A stretch of DNA of 64,000 nt from positions 245,854-309,853 of the forward strand of contig CALYLW010000735.1 of NCBI GenBank assembly GCA_944989445.1, in the 5' to 3' direction. This document shows positions 11,819-23,773 of this stretch, piece after piece. Source of the stretch: Ampullaceana balthica. Its lineage: Eukaryota > Mollusca > Gastropoda > Lymnaeidae. Position 1 is the stretch's first letter, and every line of letters begins with the position of its first letter. Made by a program: the position numbers and the translations under genes. The notes under the pieces are model-generated. The model was not told the origin of the DNA. It saw nothing but the letters and a program-made list of their open reading frames with translations, and searched no databases.

Positions 11819-12066
11819 ACCCTATACAACCATCCTATACAACCACCCTATACAACCACCCTATACAACCACCCTATACAACCACCCTATACAATCACCC
11901 TATACAACCACCCTATACAACCACCCTATACAATCACCCTATACAACCACCCTATGCAACCACCCTATACAACCACCCTATACAACCACCCTATATAACC
12001 ATCCTATACAACCACCCTATACAACAACCCTATACAACCACCCTATACAACCACCCTTCACCCACC
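11819..12066 (+). repeat. 13-bp minisatellite, about 19 units
   Basis: The unit is CTATACAACCACC with small changes (CAATCACC, CAACAACC, GCAACC). The array decays at its right edge through CTTCACCCACC. The 137-codon frame at 11745-12158 is a by-product of the repeat. Confidence 0.95.
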
Positions 12067-13478
12067 CTATACAACCATCCTGCAAGCACTCTACAAACAT
12101 AATACAACTTCTCTTTTCTATGTGTTGTAAGGTAATCATATTGCAATATCACAAGTAATTAACAGACAAGCTGACGAAATCTTTTCAATCTTACGCCAGA
12201 TAACTTCTTTCAAATTATTTTTTTTTAAAGAACAAATGTAAAATTAAATACAATTATTTTTAGCCATCTATATAAACTTAAACTCTTTAACCGTTTCTTT
12301 CTTTGTTTTTAATTTTTTAAAAATCGCAATAAATCAATGCAATTATTCTTGCTATTTTTTTTTCAAGTCATGAATTTTATTGGATACGAATGATACGATA
12401 ATCCAGGAGAAATACAATAAGTCCCGGCAAGATTGTAGTCTCTCGGACTATTTCTCCAAAGCAGTAGTGGAGTATATCTGCTTTTTTTGTGCCCGGTCAG
12501 TAATGGAATATGTCCGGTTAATTCAGTACATACATCAAGTCGAGCCATTCTCAGTGGAAGAAAAGAAAGACAAAAAAAAAGTCTGATGCTCTATTTTCTG
12601 ATCATGGAAACCCTCTCTGGGGCCAGACAGTGTCGATGTCCCTTAATGCTTTTTCTGGCCGGTCTTAACGAAAGATATGTTTTTAGCTCATAAAGCTCAC
12701 ACGTAGTTAACATCAATTGAGTCACAGTATTTTCAACAGGAGAAGAACCCTCTCTGGCTAAAATTAGTACCAGGGTTTAAAAAAATGATTCTTTGCTTGT
12801 AACTCTTACTGGACACAGTTACCTAACCTCAATTGGCGCATGTCTCATTCGTAAATCGTTTTCAAACGCACTTCTTTGATATTTTTAGGGGTTATTCTTA
12901 TTTTAATACTGGACGATTGGTGTTAATTTTTTACTCAATTGCCATTTTTAAGACTACTCCCTAATATGCTTGTAGCGTCACTTGTCTAACCACTTAACGT
13001 TGTCCATCCTCTGCTACTATCTCTTATTAATATCTTAATGCCGGACACCTTTAAGTGACTAATCAGCCAGAGTAGTCTCCCGGCACGCGATGACCCTTGA
13101 CCTTTCACACTATGGCTACCATACAAATGGCTGGATACCCTGCCTTGGCATAGTCGAGCAAATACGTCTCGGGATTTAGGTCGCAGACGTGGCCGCCATG
13201 AAAGGTGGGAAGTTTGGGGTCCGGGGGGTATTGGTGGGAAATGTTAGGTATTCGCAAGTCTGTGTGTGGGAGGGAATGTGTATATTTTGTTTATTCACAG
13301 TGTGCCGCCCTCATCACAGCTTGACAAGAAGCCACGAAGGCAAAGACGGATTTGGATTTCACTTAGGTCTAGGGACACTATCTTTCTTTATCCCGTAAAT
13401 AAGATCCGAAATTTCCTTAACACGATGTCTTCATTAGAACTTTATCTTGTTGCCTAATTTGATTATTTTAACTAGTTT
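12067..13478. other. Unique DNA, nothing recognised apart from a DR1-like motif
   Basis: Short overlapping frames at 12363-12693 and 13189-13457 have no recognisable domain. The segment at 13080-13200 is GC-richer and carries the receptor-type motif annotated separately. Confidence 0.3.
13091..13103 (-). promoter_or_regulatory. DR1-like nuclear receptor motif
   Basis: TGACCCTTGACCT reads on the minus strand as AGGTCA, A, GGGTCA: two direct hexamers spaced by one base. This is the arrangement bound by HNF4/RXR/COUP-TF type receptors in animals. It lies in one of the few GC-richer unique patches. One short motif in 64 kb can arise by chance. Confidence 0.25.
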
Positions 13479-13854
13479 GATGGTATCATGGGCAGGAACT
13501 AAGATACGTGTCTCAACATCTTATTGATGGTATCATGGGCAGGAACTAAGATACGTGTCTCAACATCTTATTGATGGTATCATGGCCACAAACTGAAATA
13601 CGTGTCTCAACATCTTATTGATGGTAGCATGGCCACAAACTGAAATACGTGTCTCAACATCTTATTGATGGTATCATGGCCACAAACTGAGATACGTGTC
13701 TCAACATCTTATTGATGGTAGCATGGCCACAAACTGAAATACGTGTCTCAACATCTTATTGATGGTATCATGGCCACAAACTGAGATACGTGTCTCAACA
13801 TCTTATTGATGGTATCATGGCCACAAACTGAGATACGTGTCTCAACATCTTATT
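13479..13854 (+). repeat. 47-bp minisatellite, exactly 8 units
   Basis: The unit is 47 bp, containing GATGGTATCATGGCCACAAA and then a segment ending CAACATCTTATT. The first two units have GGGCAGGAACTAAG in place of GGCCACAAACTGAG, and two units have GTAGCATG. Total length 376 bp equals eight whole units. Confidence 0.95.
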
Positions 13855-15037
13855 ATACCAAAGAAAGACATTGTAATGGAGCAGGGATAGTTAAAAAAAA
13901 GACCACCATTTTATCATAAGGTCATCCAGATTATATACAGAACATAGCTTGTTTTAAATTTGCATTGTAAAACATTGTTCTTTGAAATTATTGATTGTCA
14001 TAGGGCAAGAGACATAATATTATTTTTGTGTTTTAGCAAATCTTCTTAAAGATATACAATTCTTCGAATGATTATTACGCGATTGAAGTCTAAATAAACA
14101 TTTTACGAATTTTTTTATAGCTATGTCTTTTTCTAGTAGCGATCTCATCAGGTATACTTAATTTCAAACCAAGATCCATTTAAAATCCATTGAAATGAAT
14201 TTGAAAATAAAATAATATTATACGCAGAATACAATTTCAATTTTTTTCTTCTTTGCTTTTCAATCGTACCGAAAATGAAGTGAGGAGAATGTTAACTTTG
14301 ATCTGCTGAATATCATTATGGTGATGCGATTTAGATATTATATGATAGATTGAAGCTGAAGTTTCCTGTTAAAATCTGTATTCTTTGCATGGTCAGAGGT
14401 ATACCTAAAAGCCATTCGACTCTTTAATTGTATAATTGTTATGGCTAAAAAAAAAGAGAATTCACAACATTGCATTTACAAATGCTCTAATCACAGGGAG
14501 CACAAACCAATGTTATGGTCGTCACTGATTGCACGTCTATTTAACACTGATGCAAGACGTCGAAAAATAGAAATATACATATTTATTTTAGTTGAACGTG
14601 AACCGTTTACGTCAGCCGGGTACTTGCTCCAGTGAACCCTGTCGTGGGCAGAGTTTTATCCGAACTGTCATCCGGTTGTCAGGTATTGAATATCTGTCTA
14701 TGAATATCTCATTAAATGTACGAGGCATAGATAGACCGTCTGAGACCTTTGCCAATACAGCTGCATTATGTGTTAGAAACGTTTGGGAGGAAATAATTAT
14801 GTTCCTTTTAAAAGACATCGCTACAAATATTGATACAAAAATGTGCCTAGTTTCGTCTTTAAAAAAAAACGCCGATAAATTTTTACTTTTAAAATATCTT
14901 CGTTACTTTTTAAAAAAGATTTACTCTTACATGCATAATACAAAAATGTTACGCTATGCAACCATGACATGAATAATTTCAGATAATGTTAAATGATAAG
15001 TAAGAACATCTAAAGCCATCAGAATAGACATTTTTAG
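13855..15037. other. Unique DNA, nothing recognised
   Basis: AT-rich. Two overlapping short open frames at 14441-14972 show no domain and start from non-ATG or weak contexts. Confidence 0.35.
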
Positions 15038-15465
15038 TAGGGCTCCAGAAATTAACGTTAACAATTTTAATTGATTAAAATTAATTTGATCGATTAAAAT
15101 TCGATTAAGATTTAAGAAAATATCTCTAAAATCTTTTTCCCATTTTTAATAATATATATTTTTGTTACTTACATACTTTTCCCTTGTATTATTATTATTT
15201 ATTTAGACTGCATACGTAAACAAAAGGGGTTTTCTTCCTTATTACTTGCAAAGCAGAACGAATTTGCTGTGTTACGTCACAAAATTTGGGAGCCATAGAA
15301 TTGCCGCGACTTAACCGATTTCGCAAAATAATGAATCGAGATTTATCGGGATCTATAAATGCATTATAAAAAGATAATTAATCGAAATTAATCGATTAAT
15401 CGATTAAATATTCTTCCCGATTAAACGAACAACATTTCATTACCGAACAATCAGTACCAGTCCTA
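15038..15465 (+). mobile_element. Short hAT-type non-autonomous element, copy 1
   Basis: The ends are TAGGGCTCCAGAAATTAACG and CAGTACCAGTCCTA, with multiple ATTAATCGATTAA motifs near both. Flanks are ATTTTTAG (15030-15037) and ATTTTTTAG (15466-15474), an 8-bp duplication with one extra T in the right copy. The core, including a GTTACGTCACAAAATTTGGG segment, is shared with the inverted copy at 53842-54282. No transposase-like frame is visible. Confidence 0.8.
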
Positions 15466-15569
15466 ATTTTTTAGAAGTAATGTTGAAGACCAAAAGTTTG
15501 TTCTCGCACGTTTCCAAAAGGAATTTCCTTTGTACATTGAGAAATTATTGTTGAAACATTCTTCTAGAG

Positions 15570-15780
15570 CAGTGGTTCCCAACCTTTTTTGGGTGGCAAC
15601 CCCTTTTATAAAAGCCATCTGACCCGCGACATGAAATTTAAATAAGTCATTTTCAAGAAAGTTTTTACAAAATAGAGGACATTTGCGTTATAGTGAATAT
15701 TTTTAGTCGGCAGTCTACGACCCACAGAAAACCATCCGCGATCCCCTGGCGGGTCGCTATCCAAAGGTTGGGAACCGCTG
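15570..15780 (+). mobile_element. hAT-type MITE, 211 bp, perfect 8-bp target duplication
   Basis: The left end CAGTGGTTCCCAACCTTTT is the inverted partner of the right end GGTTGGGAACCGCTG. Identical TTCTAGAG octamers flank it (15562-15569 and 15781-15788). CAGTGGTT-type ends with 8-bp duplications are typical of hAT-derived MITEs. No coding capacity. Confidence 0.9.
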
Positions 15781-15788
15781 TTCTAGAG

Positions 15789-16104
15789 ATTCTAATGAAC
15801 ACCTTCTTTTCCAATTAAGATGAAGGGTACATTTTTTAAAATTATTCATTTCGTGTTGTGTGTGTGTGTGTGTTTTGTGATCTCCGGTGTGTGTGTGTGA
15901 ATGACAAGATGAGGTTTTTTCTTCAGGAAGGATGAAGGTGGGGCAGAAGTTTAAAGTGTGGATTATTTCTATAGAAACTTTAAACAACGCCTTTGCATTC
16001 AGTTAACCGAACCTAATTTGTCTTTAATGAAATTATTGTAATAATTTAGTAGTTTAAATATGCAGATGAGGAACAATGCATTTTCAGAATAAAGAATTAA
16101 ATTA
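15789..16104. other. Unique DNA with a TG-rich microsatellite
   Basis: Contains interrupted TG runs at about 15852-15900. No gene. Confidence 0.5.
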
Positions 16105-16165
16105 TCCTATATCATAATAAAAGGCAAGTTTCTATCCTTTCTGTCCGTTCTGTCCGGTCATCTAT
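16105..16165 (+). mobile_element. Possible Helitron-type 5' end
   Basis: TCCTATATCATAATAAAAGG followed by repeated CTGTCCG-like words (TTTCTGTCCGTTCTGTCCGG), preceded by an A, resembles the TC-starting, CTGTCTG-rich left ends common in animal Helitrons. I could not find a convincing CTAG-ended partner downstream. Weak call. Confidence 0.3.
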
Positions 16166-17262
16166 AGCGATTGGTCCCTCAAACACATATGACTCCTACA
16201 GCCAATCATATTGAACACGTTTACGCCATTTACGCGGACGTTCAAAACGAGTTATTTTTGGTGCAGTATTTCTTCCAAGACTTTATTTTGAGTTATGCGC
16301 GTTGGGATTTATAGCAAAGAGCTCTGTTTTTACGAGTTATTTATTTTAACTATAATGAATAGTATTTTTGACGCGATGCACATGTAATGCCGGTCGAGAT
16401 GGCTGTTGGAGGGGAGTTACAACATGCCACCGAACGGTGGCGGAACGTCCTTGGACGGGATTTGTTGCTCGTTTAAATAAATTTTTCCTTGAATAAGCTG
16501 GTTCCATGGTTATTCAACCCTAGGCAACGAGCGCAGCCTTAACGAAATGAGATAGGTAAAAGAAATACATTTTTAAAAAGCCAACAAGGGGCTCTTCATA
16601 CGACTTCGTCCTTTCGTATCTGGACTTCTAAGCATTTCTTTAAAGTAACTGTAAAAAAATAATGTTATAACATTTGTACAAAACCTGTTGAAATGTTCAA
16701 AAGTAAAATCTACAGAAATATGAACGTTTCATGAACGGCTACCATTTCAATTTACTTCTTATTCTTTAAAAAAAAAGCGTTTCCGGAAGAAAAAGTAAAA
16801 TGATTTTTAAAAAATAATACGCCCCTTCACCCCGCCCCCAGCAGAAAAAGTCTGTTTTGAGAGTATTTTCAATGGAGCATCTCGACCATAATTTGGCTGA
16901 TCCTGATGACTTCAACAGTGGCTTGTCTTGTTCCAAGTGCACCGTGTAATAACCAGAAAGCACGAGCCGTAAACATTCCTAGGGAACCGTTATCTTTAAA
17001 AACAAGGCCTCCGCTCAATATCGTGTTTGCGCCTCTCTGCGGAACTTGATCTATGAATTCATTTTGATGACGTCATAAAGGCACCGCTAGACATATTAAT
17101 TTTATGTGACTTGTTTGTAGCCATGGCGGCTGTCACTGGAACTGAAGTACGACCTCTTATTGCAAGCGTTTTTTTTTCGTGCGGAGATTTAAAATTAAGA
17201 GGCTGTAGAGCAGAAAACCTCTTCAGAAATTATTTGTTGTAATTGATTTCCTATTGAAAAGA
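16166..17262. other. Unique DNA, nothing recognised
   Basis: Contains a GC-richer part at 16380-16540. If the preceding Helitron call is right, part of this is its body. No open frame of interest. Confidence 0.3.
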
Positions 17263-17774
17263 AATAAAAACAACCCGTAAAAAAACCAAGTTTTTGACTA
17301 TAAATCCTTTACGTATGAGACGTAACTAAAAGAATGTTCATTATAACACGCAGCGCAAGACCATCCAAAAATACAAAATTGCAGTTGTGTCGTAAAACGT
17401 GTTTAATATAATGCGCACCGATCAGGAATAGGTTTATAAAAAGTGTTGTCAGTAAAATACGCACCTTATTGCGCGACAGAAAGGTTGTTCAATATAATAC
17501 GCACCGCGACGCTCTATCTCAAAAAATAGCATGATACATAGGAATAAATAAAATAATCTAAAAAATCAATAATTTAATTACGGTACATGCGATCGATCTG
17601 AAATTTTGATACATTGTTTTTATCATCGGTACAAAACTGCCTGCAAAATTTCAGCTCGCTATCTTGCGAGCAAGTGGGTTAAAAATCGATCAAAAGTTTT
17701 GGCGACAAGCAAGCAAGCAAGCAAGGTCGGTCGGTCGGTCGGCCGCAGACACCATGAGTTAATATAAAGGATTT
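17263..17774 (+). repeat. CAAG-bearing interspersed element, copy E
   Basis: Starts with the AAAACAACCCGTAAAA variant edge and ends ATAAAGGATTTT. It is nearly identical to copy A over most of its length, with four CAAG units and four GGTC units. First member of a five-part cluster reaching 19328. Confidence 0.8.
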
Positions 17775-17776
17775 TA

Positions 17777-18294
17777 AAATAAGAAAAACCCGTAAAAAAC
17801 CAAGTTTTTGACTATAAATCCTTTATGTACGAGAAGTAACTAAAAGAATGTTCATTATAATACGCAGCGCCAGACCATCCAGAAATACAAAATTGAAGTT
17901 GTGTCGTAAAAACATGTTTAATATAATACGCACCGATCAGGAATATGTTTATAAAAAGAGCTGTCAATAAAATACGCACCTTATTGCGCGACAGAAAGGT
18001 TGTTCAATATAATACGCACCGCGACGCTCTATCTCAAAAAATAGCATGATACATAGGATTAAAAAAAAATAATCTAAAAAATCAATAATTTAATTACGGT
18101 ACATGCGATCGATCTGAAATTTTGATACATTGTTTTTATCATCGGTACGAAACTGCCTGCAAAATTTCAGCTCGCTATCTTGCGAGCAAGTGGGTTAAAA
18201 ATCGATCAAAAGTTTTGGCGACAAGCAAGCAAGCAAGCAAGCAAGCAAGGTCGGTCGGTCGGCCGCAGACACCACGAGTTAATATAAAGGATTT
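17777..18294 (+). repeat. CAAG-bearing interspersed element, copy F
   Basis: Follows copy E after a few A/T bases. Like copy C it has a longer CAAG run followed by a GGTC run, and it shares copy C's sequence variants (GAAGTTGTG, AATACGCACCG). Confidence 0.8.
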
Positions 18295-18296
18295 TA

Positions 18297-18472
18297 AAAT
18301 AAGAAAAACCCGTAAAAAACCAAGTTTTTGACTATAAATCCTTTATGTACGAGAAGTAACTAAAAGAATGTTCATTATAATACGCAGCGCCAGACCATCC
18401 AGAAATACAAAATTGAAGTTGTGTCGTAAAACATGTTTAATATAATACGCACCGATCAGGAATATGTTTATA
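18297..18472 (+). repeat. CAAG-bearing element, left part of a split copy (G)
   Basis: First 176 bp of a unit, ending at AATATGTTTATA, where a second full unit begins. The missing remainder resumes at 18987, exactly where this part stops. Together the two parts make one complete unit interrupted by copy H. Confidence 0.8.
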
Positions 18473-18986
18473 ATAAGAAAAACCCGTAAAAAACCAAGTT
18501 TTTGACTATAAATCCTTTATGTACGAGAAGTAACTAAAAGAATGTTCATTATAATACGCAGCGCCAGACCATCCAGAAATACAAAATTGAAGTTGTGTCG
18601 TAAAACATGTTTAATATAATACGCACCGATCAGGAATATGTTTATAAAAAGAGCTGTCAATAAAATACGCACCTTATTGCGCGACAGAAAGGTTGTTCAA
18701 TATAATACGCACCGCGACGCTCTATCTCAAAAAATAGCATGATACATAGGAATAAAAAAAATAATCTAAAAAATCAATAATTTAATTACGGTACATGCGA
18801 TCGATCTGAAATTTTGATACATTGTTTTTATCATCGGTACGAAACTGCCTGCAAAATTTCAGCTCGCTATCTTGCGAGCAAGTGGGTTAAAAATCGATCA
18901 AAAGTTTTGGCGACAAGCAAGCAAGCAAGCAAGCAAGCAAGGTCGGTCGGTCGGCCGCAGACACCACGAGTTAATATAAAGTATTT
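18473..18986 (+). repeat. CAAG-bearing element, copy H, nested inside another copy
   Basis: A full unit (ATAAGAAAAACCCG to ATAAAGTATT) sitting inside the copy formed by 18297-18472 and 18987-19328. A TA dinucleotide is present on both sides of the insert relative to the uninterrupted sequence TTTATAAAAAGAGC, consistent with a 2-bp target duplication. This is the best evidence in the window that the family moves. Confidence 0.75.
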
Positions 18987-19328
18987 AAAAAGAGCTGTCA
19001 ATAAAATACGCACCTTATTGCGCGACAGAAAGGTTGTTCAATATAATACGCACCGCGACGCTCTATCTCAAAAAATAGCATGATACATAGGATTAAAAAA
19101 AATAATCTAAAAAATCAATAATTTAATTACGGTACATGCGATCGATCTGAAATTTTGATACATTGTTTTTATCATCGGTACGAAACTGCCTGCAAAATTT
19201 CAGCTCGCTATCTTGCGAGCAAGTGGGTTAAAAATCGATCAAAAGTTTTGGCGACAAGCAAGCAAGCAAGCAAGCAAGCAAGGTCGGTCGGTCGGCCGCA
19301 GACACCACGAGTTAATATAAAGGATTTA
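18987..19328 (+). repeat. CAAG-bearing element, right part of the split copy (I)
   Basis: Resumes at AAAAGAGCTGTCAATAAA and runs to the normal right end ATAAAGGATTTA, with expanded CAAG and GGTC runs. It completes the copy begun at 18297. Confidence 0.8.
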
Positions 19329-19591
19329 AAAATGAGCAGCAAATGTCTTGATTAATGTCAAAGATAACGTTGTGCTATGTGCTAACCGATGTGCTTATCT
19401 CTTGTAATCTGGGTACACGTAGAGAGCTGACCCATTTGCATTATCCTGATTTACGCATATAGGCTGTTGCATACGATAATTGCCAGACATGCAGATCGAT
19501 TTTAAATTATTAAATACAACATACTGTAAGGCAGTATTACTTTCGTTTGACTTTTCTATTATTTTCTTTGCTGTCCAAAAAGATATACACA

Positions 19592-19780
19592 AAGGCTCTG
19601 ATCAAAGTGATGGTACGCGGACCGGTGTCGGTCCGTGGGCCATACGACCGCGGTCCGCAGAAGTTAAAATGAAATGAGATTTTCGATACTACGTCAGTAC
19701 AGAGAAAATAGTTCACTGGTCCCTGGTGCAATGACAAAATTTCTGCCGGTCCGCCACACTAAAAAGTTTTAGAAGCACTG
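19592..19780 (-). mobile_element. Probable hAT-type MITE, one end decayed
   Basis: Read on the minus strand it begins CAGTGCTTCTAAAAC followed by a GTGTGGCGGACCGG segment. At the other side CGCGGACCGGTGTCGG, ATGGTACG and CAAAG are the inverted counterparts. The CAGTG-type end and paired internal CGGACCGG words suggest a hAT MITE. The left end is altered and I cannot confirm the target duplication. Confidence 0.5.
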
Positions 19781-20614
19781 CCCTAAAACACTTCTAAATT
19801 ACATAAATTTGCTGGTGTCAATTGGAAGATATTCTTGGATTTATATATTGTTAAAATAATAACACTGCAAATAATAATAGAGAAAACAAATCTGACGGAC
19901 AGGCTGGATGCACTTAATTTGATAACGATGATGGTATTGGGTAATAACATATTTCTTTAAAATAAAAGTATTTCATATTCAAATATCAAATAAATTTCTT
20001 TATCAATGATCGATTATCTTCCTCTTATTTTTCAATTCCTTGGAGAATTCTACAAACATAAATAAAAATCGCAGAATGTGTTCGCGTTTAGCTGCATCGC
20101 GCGGAATGCTTGTGTTTGTTGAAGATTACATTTGTACATCATGTTTTCATTTCTAACTTATAATGTAGAATCTGTTTTTAAAGTAAAACGATCTTGACCA
20201 CTCACAAGCGTGTCTTAAGGTGTGTGTTCACGGACCACTTATCCCCCCCACCCCCACCCCAGTAGCTTAACAGTGGATATTCTTTCTGCTGTAAAGAGAG
20301 CGCATCTTCTTTACGAGCTTCGTATCTCACGAGTTCATCTGACGGCCTTCGCCCTCATAAATTCGGACCATTCACGCGAGTGGCCGGGTGTTTAATTGTC
20401 CGTGAGTGCTAATATTGCGGCGACGGAATAACAAAACGAGAACGCTCGCCACGGATTCCGTTTAGCATTATTCTCAAGGTTTCGGTACCATTTACATTTT
20501 CTGTTAAACATTGATCAAATATGTTTTGTTACTTAAAAACAAAATATTACTCTCGAAACATCAAACTATCCGCAGAATAATTAATTGGTGTTGGTATCAG
20601 ATGTTCTGTTAGGC
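19781..20614. other. Unique DNA with a GC-richer, possibly conserved patch
   Basis: The segment at about 20280-20480 is non-repetitive, GC-richer than its surroundings, and holds TTTAATTGTCCG, CATAAA and CCATTCACGCGAGTGG (an imperfect palindrome). No open frame spans it. It looks like candidate regulatory DNA, but that needs comparative data. The rest is AT-rich. Confidence 0.3.
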
Positions 20615-20935
20615 TGTCACGACTCATTTCTAGCTGTCGTTAACCACTTCATCTGTCGTGCTGTTACACCTCACTCTTAGCTGTAACTAACCACTCCATT
20701 TGCCACGCTGTCATGAACCACTTCAATTGTCATGTTGTCACTAATAACTTAATCTGTCATGCTGTCAGTAACCACTTCATTTGACATGTTGTCACTAACC
20801 ACATAGTCTGTCATAATTCATTTTATTCTTTCACTAACAACTTCATCTGTCATGTGGTTAATACTCATTTTTATTTGTCACCAACCACTTTTGCTGTCGC
20901 TACTCATTTGCTAATGTATTACAGTTCATTACCTG
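20615..20935 (+). repeat. Degenerate tandem repeat, about 30-bp period
   Basis: Repeated words CTGTCATGCTGTCA, CTAACCACTTCAT and variants occur about ten times with frequent changes. It is an old minisatellite that has lost its uniformity. Confidence 0.7.
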
Positions 20936-22031
20936 TCCCTCTACCAAAATGTAAGATTACGTGAGACTACCATTCTATGCCAAACGTGGCTCCCAGCACA
21001 CAAACTTAAATTTTTTACGGTTTAGAATGTTTTTGTGAAGAATTTATGTTTCCCACAACATTAATATATTCAACGGGGCATAAAAAATATAAAAAAAAGA
21101 AAGAAAGAAAATAAAAAATACAGTTTTGAGCTGGGGAGGGGGCGGTTGGTTGTGTTTATTGGCACATCACTCCATGCGTAAAATCAAATCTTTTCCACGC
21201 ATGTAATTTTTTGTTCCGAAGTTACATCCCTTTTAACGCGCATGGGATGCTAGTACAATAAATTGAAACTCTCGTAACTCGGGGGGAGAGAAGTCATAAA
21301 CTGGAAAATGAAAGAAACGACAAGAAATTGACATTGACGATAAAGAATTCTGGAATGTGCAACTTCCGGCGGTGATTCTCCGATAATTGCATTTTTTTTA
21401 CAGAGTGACAACTGATAGTAAATAAATGTGTGTGGATGGGTGGGGGGGGGTAGGGTGGTGGTGGAGAGAAGGGTGAAGAAAAGGATTTTATTGTACCCAC
21501 GTTTTGTTTGGGGCTAAAGCAAGGGGAGATGGCGATGTCTGATAGTCATAATATAAGAAAAAAAAATATTTAGACATTTCAATCTCATTCTAGTCCTACC
21601 AAAGAAAATGATATAATATGTAATGCTCTCCCTTGCTGGTTGAAATAATTAATTCATCATGTCTTTTGTTTATGTCTTTTATTTAGTTGAAAACAAAACT
21701 TGAGTTATGTTAGGATTCGTACTAAAAGGTTTATTTAAAATCGTCTATAAATCCGCACGTGTGACTTTCAAAGTTGACGAAGAAAAGTGTTAAGTGCAAA
21801 ACTAAATGGAAAAACAAACAATACAAAAACAACAACAAAAAGAAAGTTTGTGTTATATTGTCTATAACTTGGCGAATTTTTGAGCGAATCATCGTATAAT
21901 GTATTATCAGAATTAAACTTTAGTCAGTAGTAGTTTTGCATGATGTATACCGATCTCCCTGATAGACACGGGTTCGAATCCTGCGAGATATGATATGTTT
22001 TCTTCTTTCTTTCTCGAACTAGCAATCAGCT
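20936..22031. other. Unique AT-rich DNA, nothing firm
   Basis: Contains a GGTTCGAATCC word at about 21971-21981, identical to the tRNA B-box consensus. I could not fold a tRNA or find a good A box before it, so no tRNA is called. Confidence 0.3.
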
Positions 22032-22547
22032 TTTTAAATCCTTTATATTAACTCGTGGTGTCTGCGGCCGACCGACCGACCTTGCTTGCTTGCTTGCTTG
22101 CTTGCTTGTCGCCAAAACTTTTGATCGATTTTTAACCAACTTGCTCGCAAGATAGCGAGCTGAAATTTTGCAGGCAGTTTCGTACCGATGATAAAAACAA
22201 TGTATCAAAATTTCAGATCGATCGCATGTACCGTAATTAAATTATTGATTTTTTAGATTATTTATTTATTCCTATGTATCATGCTATTTTTTGAGATAGT
22301 GCGTCGCGGTGCGTATTATATTGAACAACCTTTCTGTCGCGCAATAAGGTGCGTATTTTACTGACAACACTTTTTATAAACCTATTCCTGATCGGTGCGC
22401 ATTATATTAAACACGTTTTACGACACAACTGCAATTTTGTATTTTTGGATGGTCTTGCGCTGCGTGTTATAATGAACATTATTTTAGTTACGTCTCATAC
22501 GTAAAGGATTTATAGTCAAAAACTTGGTTTTTTACGGGTTGTTTTTA
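22032..22547 (-). repeat. CAAG-bearing interspersed element, copy J (inverted)
   Basis: Complete reverse-orientation unit with expanded CAAG and GGTC runs near its left edge and the CAACCCG variant at its right edge. It stands alone, showing that the family occurs as single dispersed copies as well as tandem blocks. Confidence 0.8.
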
Positions 22548-23773
22548 TTATTAGTGTAATGAATGCGCGACACAAATATGTTCGTTGCTTATTTCTTTGG
22601 TTCGAGATTTTCTTTGTTTCGATGTGTGTTTTCAATACAGTGTTTAGGTCATTCATATTTTTATTTATTGGATATATAATAAAATGTGCATCAATATTCT
22701 GATCCAATCATTCATTAACTTTTTTAAAACTTAACATCTGCTTTAATATTTATAACATTATGCACTGTTGATAAAATCCAATTCGAATGTGAATCTCTAG
22801 TTTTTCTCTTCAATTAAAATTATCGATATCTTGGTCTTCAGTTAGATTCAGATAATTTCATTCATCTTTCCCCCATCAGTAAAATTTGACCAACTTATCC
22901 CCTTGAGACTATTCCTCACTCTTGCATGATTTTCACCATGTCCTGTTTCCTGTGCTGCTTACCATGTTATCATCCCTGATGGTTCACCTTTCTGAAACTT
23001 TACCTGAGAGATACCTCGCTACGATCTCACGTTGTAACAATTACCTGTACACCTTTTACCTGGAAAACCCTTAAGAACCTTTATTAGCGGACCGTGCGCT
23101 AACAATATCACGATTACCCAGAAATCATATAATTTGTGTTTTGAGCTCCTGGCAGAAAGACGATCGTGTATTTAGCTTGCACAGCTAACAACAGGTGGCT
23201 ACAAATCTATCGTCCACGTAACCATGTCCTTGACCTTGAACCGGTTAGTTGCTGTGGTTTAAACTCAGTGGAAATCTATGAATTAAAATTAATCAGAATT
23301 TTTAAAATTAAAATCATATTCAACATCTCCTGGGCAATAAGCGATTTAAAACAGAACTGAAAGAGATCGAATTGTAATATCTCTGTGCAATCACTGATTG
23401 AAAAGTTCAAAAGATTCAAAAGGTCAAGATGTAGCAAGGTAATTACAATGTAAACGACATTACTTTTCGGGTAAAGCGTGTGATGAGCTACAGTATATTT
23501 AAATCCGACAACATTTTAAGACGAATAGGATACAATTCAACATAGCGATGAAACAAAAAAACAACAACAAACATTTCCTTTTTTTCCAAGTTTAATACAA
23601 AATCATATTTGTGTGTTTGTGAGTGTCGGTGCGTCTATCTCTTTGTGTGTGTTGGTGGTTGGTCTTGTAGGTAAAAAGCCGTCATGAACTATTAGCGGTT
23701 GATGTATTGAGCCATTGTTAAAATACAATTTACGGTTGCAGTTTTCATGGTGAATCATGGATCAAACCGAAAT
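22548..23773. other. Unique AT-rich DNA, nothing recognised
   Basis: A short frame at 23166-23360 has no domain. No RNA or mobile element seen. Confidence 0.35.

Noticed and set aside
21940..21990. tRNA-like B box GGTTCGAATCC
   Set aside because: No convincing A box, anticodon arm or acceptor helix could be placed around it.
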